This document shows, piece by piece, positions 47,701-58,521 of a stretch of DNA of 64,000 nt; position 1 is the stretch's first letter, and every line of letters begins with the position of its first letter. The position numbers were made by a program, and so were the translations under genes. The stretch is from Malus domestica (Eukaryota; Streptophyta; Magnoliopsida; Rosales; Rosaceae), in NCBI RefSeq assembly GCF_042453785.1, contig NC_091674.1, positions 31,445,501 to 31,509,500 of the forward strand, in the 5' to 3' direction. The notes under the pieces are model-generated. The model was given only the letters and a program-made list of their open reading frames with translations, did no database searches and had not been told where the DNA came from.

Positions 47701-48535
47701 TACTTGTACTCTGTATATATATTAGTGATGTATTTATGTCATGAACATGGTTGTCTGGTTCGTTTTAATAATTTTCCTGTTTCCTAATAGAAAAAACACT
47801 CAGGTTCTTCCAAGAAGATTAGCCAGCATGACAGTCACAGAAGCAAATATATAATTGAAAATCAACAAAATAATGGAAGTATTAGTTTAAGATGTTGGGC
47901 ACGGTAGTTTCCCTCGGTCTCATCTCATCCTTAAGATGGACGCACGGATGGATGGATGGCAGAGGATCTAGTTCTGAATTGAATATTAATCTGATGAAAC
48001 TAGCAAATCAAGAATAATGAAAGAATAGCGCACCGCTGAAGGCGATCCCGGAGGAGGCAACGACGCAGGTCTGGATGACGGTGTTCTCCTGCCTGGTGAA
48101 GGGCTGGTTGAGGAGGCCGCACCTCTCGAGGAACTTGGTCCAAGTCCTGACAAAGAAGAAGCCCAAGAGACCCGCAGAGACGTTGAGAGAGGGGATAATA
48201 CCGGTGGTGAGGTTGAGCTTCATGACGATGACGCTGAAGAGGATGCTGAGGACGAAGCTTATGAAGAAGGCTCTGAACGTGAGCTGCTCCCGCCATGACG
48301 GCACTGGTTGGTTCTCGAACAACTTCTCCACCGACAGTAATTCTTCCTTTGCCGTGTCATCGTCATCGTCTTCCACCACCACGTACTTGTTCTTCTTCTT
48401 GTTCGTTGTCATAGTCTGGTGCTGGGAATCCAGCTCCGCATCTCCTGATGATGGTGATGAATTTATGTTATGATGATGACGATCGTTATCATCTTCTTCA
48501 AGTTGATACGGCCTCTGAGTGTCTAGACCCCCCAT
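44777..48535 (-). CDS. YSL7: Metal-nicotianamine transporter, YSL7-like
   Basis: Six exons on the minus strand: 48535-48034, 47040-46886, 46698-46601, 46459-46325, 46198-46009 and 45898-44777, all in phase, giving 733 residues. It belongs to the oligopeptide-transporter (OPT) superfamily, Yellow Stripe-like branch, whose members carry metal-nicotianamine complexes or small peptides across the plasma or endomembranes. Visible family blocks are [100 protein letters not shown] and [20 protein letters not shown], with about 14 hydrophobic spans. The N-terminal 100 residues are hydrophilic, with His- and Asp-rich runs (EDDDDD), longer than in Arabidopsis YSL7. The start is the ATG giving MGGLDTQRP; an upstream TTG-led extension was rejected. 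YSL7 rather than YSL5/8 is from memory of the family. Confidence 0.92.
46840..46873. repeat. GC/GT microsatellite in a YSL7 intron
   Basis: GTGGGTGGGTGCGCGCGCGC followed by ATGCG and a GT run. Alternating purine-pyrimidine DNA near the donor of exon 2. Confidence 0.8.
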
Positions 48536-49216
48536 CTTACTACTAATACTATTGTACAATCGTTATGTATTGGAATCCTGCCTGCCTGTCTGCCTGCCTG
48601 TGGTGGTAGTAGTGTGGAATATATAATACGAGTACGACTAACTACTGAGAGAGTCCATGAAAGGAGGAGCCTGCAATTTAAAGAGAAATAAAGGACTGAA
48701 ATTTGATGATATTCTAAGAAAAGTTAAAAAGGAGGAGTAAAAAACAGAGTAAAAGAAAGGGAAAGGTTTTTCCAAGGAAACGAAAGAGACATGAATATTG
48801 AATACGTCTGCGACTCGTGTGTGTGTGGGGTCGTGGAGTGCGGACGATACAGAAATGTTGAAATATACAAATTAAGCTAGTCTCACTTGACAGGTGGACG
48901 AGTAACAGGTTAGGCGTGCACAAGAGTGACCCCATCATACGGATTTTTCTACTGGAAATAGATTATCTCTAAATCTTTTATACCAAATTGACGGATCAAG
49001 TGATTCAGATTTTTAAAATTTAATTCAACAGTTAAAATTAATATAATTTTTAAAATAAATCTTTATTTTTAACCGTTGAATTAAATTTCAAAAATTCAAA
49101 TAACTTCATCCCCTTCTTTCCACTTGGCTTGAGAAAGAAAATGCGAGGCTTCCCTTTTAGTAGGGAACCAGGGGTTAACGGCCAACTCAGGTCAACTAAT
49201 AATACTAATCATTCGT
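48536..49216. other. YSL7 5' flank
   Basis: Probable YSL7 leader and promoter. It contains a CCTGCCTGCCTGTCTGCCTG run near 48,577-48,600 and a small inverted repeat around 49,017-49,100 (ATTTAATTCAACAGTTAAAA versus TAACCGTTGAATTAAATTTC), probably another small MITE. Confidence 0.5.
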
Positions 49217-49675
49217 ATCCTGAACAAGGAAGAAAATATCGGTGATATCGGAAATATCGGTAGTCCGAAAACACGGAAATATCGATGGAAATATCGGTAA
49301 AATATCGATATCGATAAAAATTACATGGAAACCACGGAAATTGTAAGAAAAACTTGGAAATTTTTATTGAAACTTTGCAGGATGTTTATTTAGTCAATTA
49401 TCTATTAGTTTATCACAAAAAATTGGAAGGAAATGCATTGCATGATGGATTTAACAGATTTAAGTTGATTATATAGCAAGCTGGCAAACATTGTAAGTGT
49501 AGAAAATATGTAGTAATTAATAAAATAAGTTTAAACACACCATAATCATTTATATATAATGAATTAGTACAATATTTTACACTTTATACATTGTATGGTA
49601 AGATACATGAGTGACTTAGCATCACATAGAATGAACGTGGTGAGTAGTTCAAAAGTAGATACTTGAAAAGAAATT

Positions 49676-49972
49676 AATCAAATTTTAGTATGATGTAATT
49701 ATTTGGACTTGATTTAAAATAGAAATTAATCATATATAATATATGTAACTGAAAAAAAAATAATCAAATTTTAATATGATGTAATTATTTGGATTTGATT
49801 TAAAATAGAAATTTATCATATATAATATATGTAACTGAAAAAAAAAATAATCAAATTTTAATATGATGTAATTATTTGGACTTGATTTAAAATAGAAATT
49901 TATCATATAGAATATATGTAACTGAAAAAAAAATTAATCAAATTTTAATATGATGTAATTATTTGGACTTGA
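49676..49972. repeat. 87-bp minisatellite, about 3.5 copies
   Basis: Units starting AATCAAATTTTA.TATGATG at 49,676, 49,762, 49,849 and 49,936 (periods 86-87). Each contains GTAATTATTTGGACTTGATT and a run of A that varies in length between copies. Confidence 0.92.
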
Positions 49973-50035
49973 TTTCTCTTTATACATATATTCTTCTTCC
50001 TATTTTCTAGTATTTCAGTTTAGTAAGTAATTTTA

Positions 50036-50083
50036 AATTTCGGAGACGAAATTCTTTTAAGAGGGGTAGATTGTTACACCCAC
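50036..50083 (+). mobile_element. Ty3/Gypsy-type fossil: polypurine tract and LTR start
   Basis: The sequence TTTCGGAGACGAAATTCTTT, then TAAGAGGGGTAGA, then TGTTACACCC resembles the end of the coding region, polypurine tract and first bases of the 3' LTR in plant chromovirus (Tekay/Del-like) Gypsy elements. Only this junction is recognisable; the element is a remnant embedded in the 2-kb ATATCG-bounded unit, and the LTR's right end was not found. Family assignment is from memory. Confidence 0.5.
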
Positions 50084-50179
50084 CCCCAATTTAAATTGTA
50101 TTTTCATTTATCTTACTTTTAAAATTATTTTTTGATCTTAATAGGTGTGCCCAGGGCCCACCTTGCTTTTGTGTCACCG

Positions 50180-50760
50180 TCTCTCTTTTCTCTCAGATCT
50201 CTCTTTTCCCTCACTCTCTCATCTCTACCGTGCTCTCTCTCTGCACTCTCTGCACTCTCTCCTTCTCTCCGTGAACCAACCCACACGCCACACCCTCACT
50301 TTCACACCACTTAAACGGCGACACCCCCTCATCGCTCTCTGCACTCTCTCCTTCTCCCCGTGAACAACCCTCATTCTCCCTCTTCGCCCTCTCTGCACTC
50401 TCTGCACTCTCTCCTTCTCCCCGTGAACAACCCACACCCTCACTTCCACACCACATCAACGGCGACACCACCTCATCGCCATCTCCGTCTCTACGTCTCT
50501 GTCTCTGCCTCGGTCTCTCCGTCTCCGTCTCTCCCTCAGTCTCTCCGTCTTCGTCTCTGCCTCGGTCTCTCCGTCTCCGTCTCTCCCTCGGTCTCTCCGT
50601 CTCCATCTCTGCCTCGGTCTCTCCGTCTCCGTCTCTGCCTCGGTCTCTCCGTCTCCGTCTCTCCCTCGGTCTCTCCGTCTTCGTCTCTCCCGCGATCTGG
50701 ATCCTTCTTCTTCGATCTGGTTTCTGGATCCATCTTCTTCGATCTCTCTTCTCCCAAACA
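50180..50760. repeat. CT-rich leader with tandem CTCTCCGTCTCCGTCTCT repeats
   Basis: Two scales of repetition: GAACAACCC-CTCTCTGCACTCTC phrases at 50,230-50,450, and an array of CTCGGTCTCTCCGTCTCCGT-type units from about 50,485 to 50,690. One strand is almost pure pyrimidine. Long Arg/Glu-rich frames on the minus strand are by-products of this composition. Confidence 0.85.
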
Positions 50761-50790
50761 CACACACACACAGAGATCGCCGTTGATCGT

Positions 50791-50881
50791 GGCTCAGGCG
50801 AAGTCAGAGGTGCGCCGCGGAGCAAGGATCGTTCGTATTCCGCTTCGTCAGGTGAGATTCCATGAAACCCTAAACCCTAAT
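50791..50881 (+). other. Exon-like end with splice donor and telo-box
   Basis: GTGGCTCAGGCGAAGTCAGA continues open to CTTCGTCAG followed by GTGAGATTCC, a strong donor. A perfect telo-box pair (AAACCCTAAACCCTAA) lies at about 50,866-50,881. It looks like the captured 5' end of a host gene; no parent gene was recognised. Confidence 0.35.
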
Positions 50882-51227
50882 CTCTCCGACTTCACCTTGC
50901 CTTGAATCGTTTGTATATTTGTGAAATCTGATGTATATTTGTGAAATTAATGTTAAGATTTGTGTTTTTGCAAGGTTTTTGGGACGAAACCGGCCCGAGA
51001 ATCGCCCCACGGTCTCCGGCGTTCTTCTCCGACGTCGCCTCGGATTCCGATTCCACCGTCCATGGATATTTCGCCGATAATTTCCAAATATCGCGATATT
51101 ATCGATAATATCGCGATATTTGGCCGAAAACCCCACGGAAACCAGTTAAAATATCGCCGACCGGAAAAATCGATATTATCGGCGAAATATCGCCGATAAT
51201 ATCGATATTTAAATCTGTGATCCTGAA

Positions 51228-51620
51228 TACATCATACATTAATACTCTCTGCGATTAATTATCAAGTATTAAATAAATACCAGCCTTAGAGGTGGGAAAG
51301 GAAAGGGATTAGCGAGCAAGTTGAACAACCAACACCTCGAAATCTACGTCTTCATCTATCTTACGGACACGCATTTCAAAGCTTCAACTTTCATAACTAG
51401 CTACTTAGAACTACAATATAGTAGTATTTCTTTTTACTTATAAATAAGAAGTTTTAGGTTTGATTCTTGTCAAAGATAAATTTAAAGCACGTTATTGTTA
51501 GCTCATTGTGAGGCTAAACTTATCTTTCTTCCCATTAATTTAGATAATATTGTTTGTTCCAGATTTAAAAAAATAAAATAATATATATATACAGGTCTTT
51601 TAAGGGAAGGAATCCCGTTT
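51228..51620. other. Intergenic, no gene seen
   Basis: AT-rich sequence containing a common repeat phrase (AAGAAGTTTTAGGTTTGATT) also found near 19,420 and 56,940. Confidence 0.4.
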
Positions 51621-51621
51621 T

Positions 51622-51775
51622 TTTAAAAAAAATAGGGACATCCTCTTAACCATTAGATTTGACTTTAATGAAATTATGTGGTTGAGATTAAATCACAGAC
51701 CACAGAATCTCAACCACATAATTTTATTAAAGTCAAATCCAACGGTTAAGAGGGTATCCTTTTTTTTTTTTTAAA
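51622..51775. mobile_element. Near-perfect palindromic MITE
   Basis: The left arm (GGGACATCCTCTTAACC.TT, AGATTTGACTTTAATGAAAT, TATGTGGTTGAGATT) and right arm (AATCTCAACCACATAATTTT, ATTAAAGTCAAATCCAACGG, TTAAGAGGGTATCC) are nearly exact reverse complements around a short AAATCACAGACCACAG loop. The outer ends are A-runs and T-runs. It would fold into one long hairpin. Confidence 0.8.
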
Positions 51776-52703
51776 TAAGGTCATAAATTTCTTACTTAGA
51801 AATGTCAAGGAAACTTTTCAAAGTAGAACTCTAATATATAGAGAGTCTTCTTAGCATTTTTCTTTCTTATTTCATCATACCACAACTGCTTGTAAATTAT
51901 TTAGGGCTGATTTAGAGTTGTAGTACTTTTATTAAAGGTAGCTTATTAAGAAAATTTGGAACATCAAATGCTATCAATGACAGTAGAAAAACATAAGTAG
52001 AGTTTACCATGCTTCTGAAAAAAGTGTTTCTTTAGAGCATAGTGAACAACGTTTTCAAATGGCAAGTATAGCCCCATATATTTTACAAAATTACAATTTT
52101 TGCCCTGACATTATTTTCTTTGGCAATTATTATATTTAATATCATATAATTTTTAATCATTTAATATATTCACATCAGTTTTATATAAAAGTTCACTTTA
52201 CAAAAAAAAATTAACAACTTTATTTTACAGCTATTTATTCTTAAAGAAAAATAGTTTTTTTTTAAAGCACAATAATAACAAACTAGCCCTTTAGTCATTA
52301 ACTAGCCCTTTAGTCATTCATATGTTTTAAAAGTTGAATTCAACATGCTAAATACCAAAAATACATAAAAACAATATATGGGGAATTTCTTGTATATTCA
52401 TTAATCTCTAGAGTAGAATATATATATGAGTTACAATTGGTATTACATATGCGACAAAAGACTATTATTTACACTTTACTAATATTTACATATATAACTG
52501 CCAGCATTAAATAAATAGAACATTCAATATAAGGATGTTAATTCTTATTAAAATTGTTGATTTGATATATATAGATGACTAAATAATCTTTAATTTCACA
52601 TTTACACAATAAAAATATGTTAATAAATAAAGATTGGTTGAACAAGAGTATTGTCTTATACGGTCCAAAATTGTTGTTTTGCCCATGTTTTGTTCTTTAT
52701 CAA
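51776..52703. other. Intergenic, no gene seen
   Basis: Strongly AT-rich. A short direct duplication ACTAGCCCTTTAGTCATT(A/C) occurs at about 52,283 and 52,301. No gene. Confidence 0.45.
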
Positions 52704-53160
52704 GGGTATGTTTGGACGAGGGTTTTACAAGATTCAAAGGATTGATGTCAAGTTATGAAGAAATTGACCATAAAATAATGTGTGGAAGGGATTAGAGAAA
52801 CCCTGCATGAGGGTTATAAAAGCATATGGAAGGGTTTTGTAAATGACACCTCCCAATTAGAGTTTTGCAAATCTCACTGGCATACTTTTGTAATGCTCAT
52901 GGTTGGTTTGTTTAAGGATGGTACTCTTCACACACATTTTTTTTATCTTCTACATTTCTCACAATTTTTAATTGTCATATCGAATGAATTGAAGAAAATC
53001 AAATTATAGAAATTAATAAAGGTTGAATGAGTGGTGAGAGGTGAATGGATGTGGATAATGCCATCTTTATTTAATGCCTCTATGCTACATTTATAGTTCA
53101 GTTTTTTTTAGTTTGACATAAATCCCTTGAATTTTATAAAACTCTCATCCAAACATACCC
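52704..53160. mobile_element. MITE (457 bp) with about 47-bp inverted ends and a nested MITE
   Basis: The left end GGGTATGTTTGGACGAGGGT, TTTACAAGATTCAAAGGATT pairs with the right end, whose reverse complement reads GGGTATGTTTGGATGAGAGT, TTTATAAAATTCAAGGGATT. The interior from about 52,950 to 53,050 matches the small MITE family at 22.1 and 60.1 kb (ATCGAATGAATTGAAGAAAA), so a small element appears nested in the larger one. Confidence 0.75.
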
Positions 53161-53500
53161 AAAAAGGTTAATAATAATAATAATAGTAGTAGTAGGAAAC
53201 CATGGGAAATTATAACAGAAGAGTTAAAAATTGCCTTTCCTTGTTTCAAATTAAGCACAGGCACGCATATTTTAAACTGCCGTTTGACATAAATCCCTTG
53301 TTTCAAATTAAACTGCCGGTGTAGTCAGAGCCGGGGATGAAAGGGTGGGGATCATCTCCATCTTGTTTTCTTCTTATCCTTATAATTAATCTATTAGTAT
53401 ATGTATCTTTTTTCTTGTTTAATTTTTCTGTAACTGTTGACCCTAAAAACTACCAACCTACATGGCGCGTAGGTCGAGTAACTAATGAGCTAACTACGTC
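53161..53500. other. Intergenic, no gene seen
   Basis: It contains ATA/GTA simple repeats near 53,170-53,195 and a short duplicated phrase (TTTCAAATTAA, TTTGACATAAATCCC) shared with the end of the preceding MITE. Confidence 0.4.
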
Positions 53501-54540
53501 CTTCGGTTGTATGCAGGCATGCCAATTCGTTGGCCGAGCTTGGGCGAGGTGTAAAATTTGTTGATGTTACGTTGGGTGCGTTGCTGACTTCTTGATCTTG
53601 CGACTGCGGCCGAGGAAGGAACACATCTCGACCTTCGAATTCTTGAGCCTGAAGACAAGGCTGCTAGTTCTGCGAAGTTCAATATCAAATTCGGCTTTCA
53701 ATATGCCGAATGTAGTAACTTGTAACACTTCACTTCGCCAAGAAGGCTAATGAGATGACCTCTGCCAATAAGGATTCCCAAATCCTTCTCGACCAAGACT
53801 TGGATAGATAACCAGTCGGCCCCGTCGCAGTGCTGTTTATCCAAACTGAAGGTGCTTCACGATCGGCTGATTCTACGACAACAGTGATGTTTATCCAAAC
53901 TGAAGATGTTCACCGATTGCATTCACAATACTGTTTATTCAAACTGAAGATGTGTTGGCAAAAAAGGAAAATAAAAATCTCAAGAAGATGTGTTGGCGAA
54001 AAAGGAAAATAAAAATCTCAAGGTTGTTGAGAGGTTTCGCGTAAAACGAAGGTTTGCGCATGACAGTTTGTGTGTTAAGTTGGAGGTCCCTGAATGTTGC
54101 GTAGCCTTCATGTATTTATAGCGTTGGATATCTACCTAGCACAGCCTGATGGTGCTTGTAGAGTCCAACTGCAATTCTTTTCCGCGGAACTGAAATTAAT
54201 CCGCATGAGAGACCAAGGCATATCCTTGGTATAGATGTTCACGATTTTCCAAACCTCACAAAAACCTATCCAAATAAAAGTCTTATCATCATAGCCTAGC
54301 CTACCTAGGCTTGTCATCATTATCCAAGACTATTAAATCTTAGACTTATCACATCACCACCAAAAGCCAAGCCTATCTAGGCTTCTCCATAAACCATCCG
54401 TACATGCACCATGGCTTTTCAAACCTTATCTACCAAGTTTCTCCAATCTGATAGCAATAATCCCAAGTTCACTCGAACTGTATACTTGTTCGAAGATATA
54501 AAGCTAAGATAATCCAAATTAAAAAATAATTACTATGACA
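53500..54540. repeat. LTR-like repeat remnant (uncertain)
   Basis: A less AT-rich block reading like an old LTR or internal region of a retroelement, with a TATTTATAGCG phrase near 54,113 that could be a TATA-type signal. A 38-bp tandem duplication (GAAGATGTGTTGGC.AAAAAG) lies at 53,946-54,021, and TTTATCCAAACTGAAG recurs three times between 53,835 and 53,950. No coding domain; ends not defined. Called a fossil only tentatively. Confidence 0.3.
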
Positions 54541-56095
54541 AAAAACATAATATTATCTTTTAATAATAACAAAAATATCTTCACTTTTCAATCCGACGGT
54601 TAAGAACTATACTTACTCAACGATCTTGATTGCACGGACCGATGATGTAAATTTGGTCCAAACAATAACTCATCTACCTTTGCAGAATATAAGCTCTGAT
54701 ATTCTGGGATTCACGGGCTGCAAGTTCAGTTCGGGAAGAAGATAATGCATCTTCTCCTTCTTTTTTCTTTTTTTCCCTTTTTAGGATTTTTAATCATATA
54801 AAATAATTTTTTAAAATTTTTTTTAAACATTTTTAATCCATGACAAATTTAAATAAACTTGTAGGTCTTAGTTATGTGTCATATCAGCACATAACAAAAA
54901 TTTTGACATATATGTGACAGAAAGACTATTGATTTGTGACACTCATTTTCAGAAATTACATTTCAATTTCAATGACTATCTTGATAGGGTGGATTGATTT
55001 AAAAAATCTTTATGATAAAAACCCTATATAATATAATCGAACGATAATATATATATATATATATATAGTGTGTGTGTGTGTATTCATTATTCACCGAACT
55101 CATTAGTTGAGAATACAAAAGTTGCATTGTTTGAGTGGTTTGTGAGAAAGTTAAAAAGTTTTGAATCAAAATCAAAGATAATTTAATGGTTCTTATGAGA
55201 GATATAAAATATCAACCGACATCGTTAATGATTTAAATTTAATATTTTAATTTTTATACTCCACAAGATTCGTTCATTGAATCATTTTATACATTAAATG
55301 TTTAATAACGAAATTAATATCTACTAATTTATTACGCGTCAACTGAACGAATATATTTTTGTATTGATGAAGATGGATATAACCGTTAATTGATGGGAAA
55401 TCCGTTACCTAATGAGTATTGTTATGAATAATCCCTGATCGTTAATTTGCGGATAAATATGATTAATTTTCATAGTTGTGGAGATAAATATAGCATTTTT
55501 CGTTCTCAAACTGAACCATTATTATTCCTGAGTGTTGAATACTAGACAGATTAGCCAAACAACACGAAATAATTGGCAGATATGGCCACTGAGACCCAGA
55601 GTGCTGCTTTATTTAGTTTTGGTTCTACAAATAAAATTATGTGGCTAAAATTACGGGTCCATGTCATTATCCTTAGGAATAGAGAATAGTTTAGGAAAAG
55701 ATCCTAGTTGGGCGCGCGTATACTATACACATGTGTGTACCGATTAAAAAAGAAAAATAAATCAAACCAGTGAGATTGAGAAAGAGATCATACATCGTCT
55801 GCAAGATCGCAAACACGCAGTGACAGATATGGATTTCTAATTTCGGGGTCTCAACTCTCAACTTAATATAAAAGATTCAACTTTTTTTTTTTAAATGGAA
55901 ACAGCGCGCACAACACTCAAACAATTAGTTGACATGTAGTCATATGATCAGCTATGCTACAAAGCTTCATAGGGAGCATGTTAACAAATGCCAAGCGAAT
56001 CCTACCGAGTTTTGTAGATGCTTGCCGCCGAGTGATCTATCGAGTGAGCATTTTACCAAACATTGGTGGGCACTCTTGGGTCCCATACGAGACAT
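54541..56095. other. Intergenic, no gene seen
   Basis: Very AT-rich; an (AT)n(GT)n microsatellite lies at about 55,049-55,082. A small inverted TTGTATAAC-type repeat could not be defined. Short frames around 55,930-56,250 have no recognisable domain. Confidence 0.45.
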
Positions 56096-56345
56096 TCGAA
56101 GGATCTCTTAAGGACATTTCCAAGCTTTTTTTTTTTGGCTTCAAGTGTATCATGGACAACCCTGAACACTACTTAATGGACCACCTAATTCTGCATATTA
56201 AACAATCGAGATCCTTAAAATTTGATCTGACGGCTACAAAAACAAGCTCACTCTAAAAGTTATACTAACTTTAACTGTTGGATCAAATTTCAAAAGTCTG
56301 GATTGTTTGATGAGGAGGATTATGTGGAAGGAATCCGAAGATGAT
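56096..56345. mobile_element. Degraded foldback/MITE-like unit
   Basis: TTGATCTGACGGCTAC faces AACTGTTGGATCAAATTTCA, and the phrase CAATCGAGATCCTTAAAATT faces AAAAGTCTGGATTGTTTGAT, giving imperfect inverted symmetry around about 56,250. The composition resembles the element at 19.4 kb. Non-coding. Confidence 0.4.
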
Positions 56346-58047
56346 CCCTTTGCATGCATCATGATCATTTTGCTTGTACACAAATTTGGCCTTCGTTAGA
56401 TTATTTTGTATATTTATTTCCTTACGTGGGGCAACAAATTTTACATTTACCTTTCTACGCCTGTCACATTATCGCGAATGAAATTTTGTTGGTGACAATT
56501 TTTCTAATATGAGCTTGTCTTCTCCAACTATGATATGACATGATTCCTCTCTGCCTACTGCTCGTGCTGCTTTGTTTTAGGATTATACGTTGGCTTGCCT
56601 AGCTCTCACTTCTCAAACTAATGTGCATCTTGACATACATGTTTGTCTTTTTTTTTTCCTAACCTTGTCGTGTTATTCGACTTGTTTTACAGGTTTAATC
56701 CTTTTGTGTAATGTGGTAATTTGAAAGAAACGATGAGCATTTTGTGTAGAGGCGTCAAAATCACATCATTGACAAAATATTTGGCAAAGTTATGAATAAT
56801 CCATTTTGGATTAAGAAACCTCATTCGCTTAGTTTAAGAGTTATCCTAATTTGAATTGTTTTTATTGTTTTTGTAAATAAGATGATGAATTCGTTGTTTA
56901 GTACTACGGTCTAATAGTATTCCGTTTTACTTGTAAATGTGAGACATTATGTTCGATTCTTGTCAAAGCAAATTTGAACCAAATTGCTAGCCATTGTGAG
57001 GTTTAATCCACTTCCCCACTAACCTTAGTGTAGATAATATTGTTTATTGAAAAGAAACAAAAAAATAAATAAAATAAAATAAAAGGGATGGCAGTGCCAT
57101 TGCCATTGTCGTGTTTGGTGAGGGTCCTTATCTTATCCCGTCGGGCCATTGGGCAAGGACAATAGGAGGGTGGAGAAATATTGGCTATTGAATAGACAAC
57201 GCTGGCATGGTTAGTCTGTCATTAGGAAATTCAATTCAATTCAATTCCTTCCAATCAAATCACTAATAAAATCTCAAAAACTCAAATGAAATGGTGCCAA
57301 GCGAATTACCTCATCCTCCTTCCGCCACTATTCCGAACTGGCAGTCTGGTGTTAAGGGCAGTCTTGGACTCACATGGATATGGTGGAGGCAATTCTAGCA
57401 CAGCACAGACAGCAGCATACACGCTCTTTATTGTAATTTATAGTTAGTTTGTTGTGAAACCTAGACAAAGGCACACAAGTACACAACTAATGGAAAGGGG
57501 GAAGGAGTAGCCCTCCTCCTCCTTTTAGGGGTTTATCCAAATTGTCTTATTGTTGAATTGAGTTGAATGTCCTTTTATCTTGACCTTGAGCCACAGCCAC
57601 CCTTTGTTGACTCTAGTTTTTCCTCTTGCAATTTTCCAAGATGGGCCTGGGCCTGGGCCTAGGCAGGCAACTGGCAATTGCCATGAAATTGCGACGTGTT
57701 CTAGAAGGATGTTTCATTCAAAATAGGGTAACAAGGTTCTTCGATATATAGTCAACAACGCCATATAATATTATGTACGAGCAGAATCTTTGAAACTTCC
57801 TTCCTTGTGGTGGGTGCTTGATGCTTGTCGCTTGAATATAATATAATATAATAAGAGCAATTCTTCTAATATAATATAATATAATATTGATGCTATTGAA
57901 TTGCCAGATACAATTATAAAGACGGTGATAAATTAGCACATGAAGCACCATCTTTTAAGGAGAGGAGGCTGCAGGCACGCAGGCACGCAGGCAGATCTAT
58001 ACACGCTTACAACATCTTTCAGAGTTCAGAAAGTTTAGAAAGTGGAA
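56346..58047. other. Intergenic; GEM-like gene promoter side
   Basis: No gene. It holds A-rich simple sequence (57,050-57,085), a TATAA-repeat pair (ATATAATATAATATAATA near 57,836 and again near 57,870), and a GCAGGCACGCAGGCACGCAG run near 57,970 shortly upstream of the GEM-like gene. Confidence 0.45.
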
Positions 58048-58490
58048 ATGAATGAGAAATTTGCAGATCAATTTGTTGCCAGTTGCAGTCCGTACATGAT
58101 GCACTCGTATGATTATGATAGTGATACAACACCAGAAAGGCAAAGCCAAAGCCAAAGGCAGGCATCTTCTTTATCTGAACCTATCAGCTTATGCCATAGT
58201 CCTTCTTCTTCTGCACACTCATCTTCCTCCTTCAAAACCACCTCCACCTGTACGTCCCCCTCTCTCTTCGTCTCTCTACTGTATGCTTGTTTGTTTTGCA
58301 AGTGTAGTTAATGTATATATTTTTGCAAGTACAGATGGAGATGATTCGAGGAAGGGCCTCAACAAAAAATTAGGGAAGAAAAGTAGCAGTTTCGCATACA
58401 GGATACGCGACCACGGTGAGAGTCAGTCGGTCTTATTAATTCCTGTCCTCCTAATACAACCTAATTAAGCTATAGAATCAATCATAGATG

Positions 58491-58521
<31 letters not shown>

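Larger units (their letters stand above)
49217..51227. mobile_element. About 2-kb element with ATATCG-rich ends and 8-bp target duplication
   Basis: ATCCTGAA occurs at 49,217-49,224 and 51,220-51,227, just outside two blocks dominated by the ATATCG motif (AAAATATCGGTGATATCGG... on the left; ...CGCCGATAATATCGATATTT on the right). The terminal bases CAAGGA... and, read inward from the right, CACAGAT... share a C-A-N-G start. An 8-bp duplication and CA-type ends fit a non-autonomous hAT element with degenerate inverted repeats; this is inference. The interior is a mosaic: an 87-bp minisatellite, an LTR-like junction, a CT-rich leader and an exon-like end. No transposase frame. Confidence 0.55.

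Noticed and set aside
48533-48559. TTG-led N-terminal extension of YSL7
   Set aside because: The first in-frame ATG is at 48,535 and the extension has no family counterpart.
50211-50825. Arg/Glu-rich minus-strand frame of about 200 codons
   Set aside because: The frame is a by-product of CTCTCCGTCTCCG repeats; the reverse complement reads as endless R, E and D and no domain or splice support exists.
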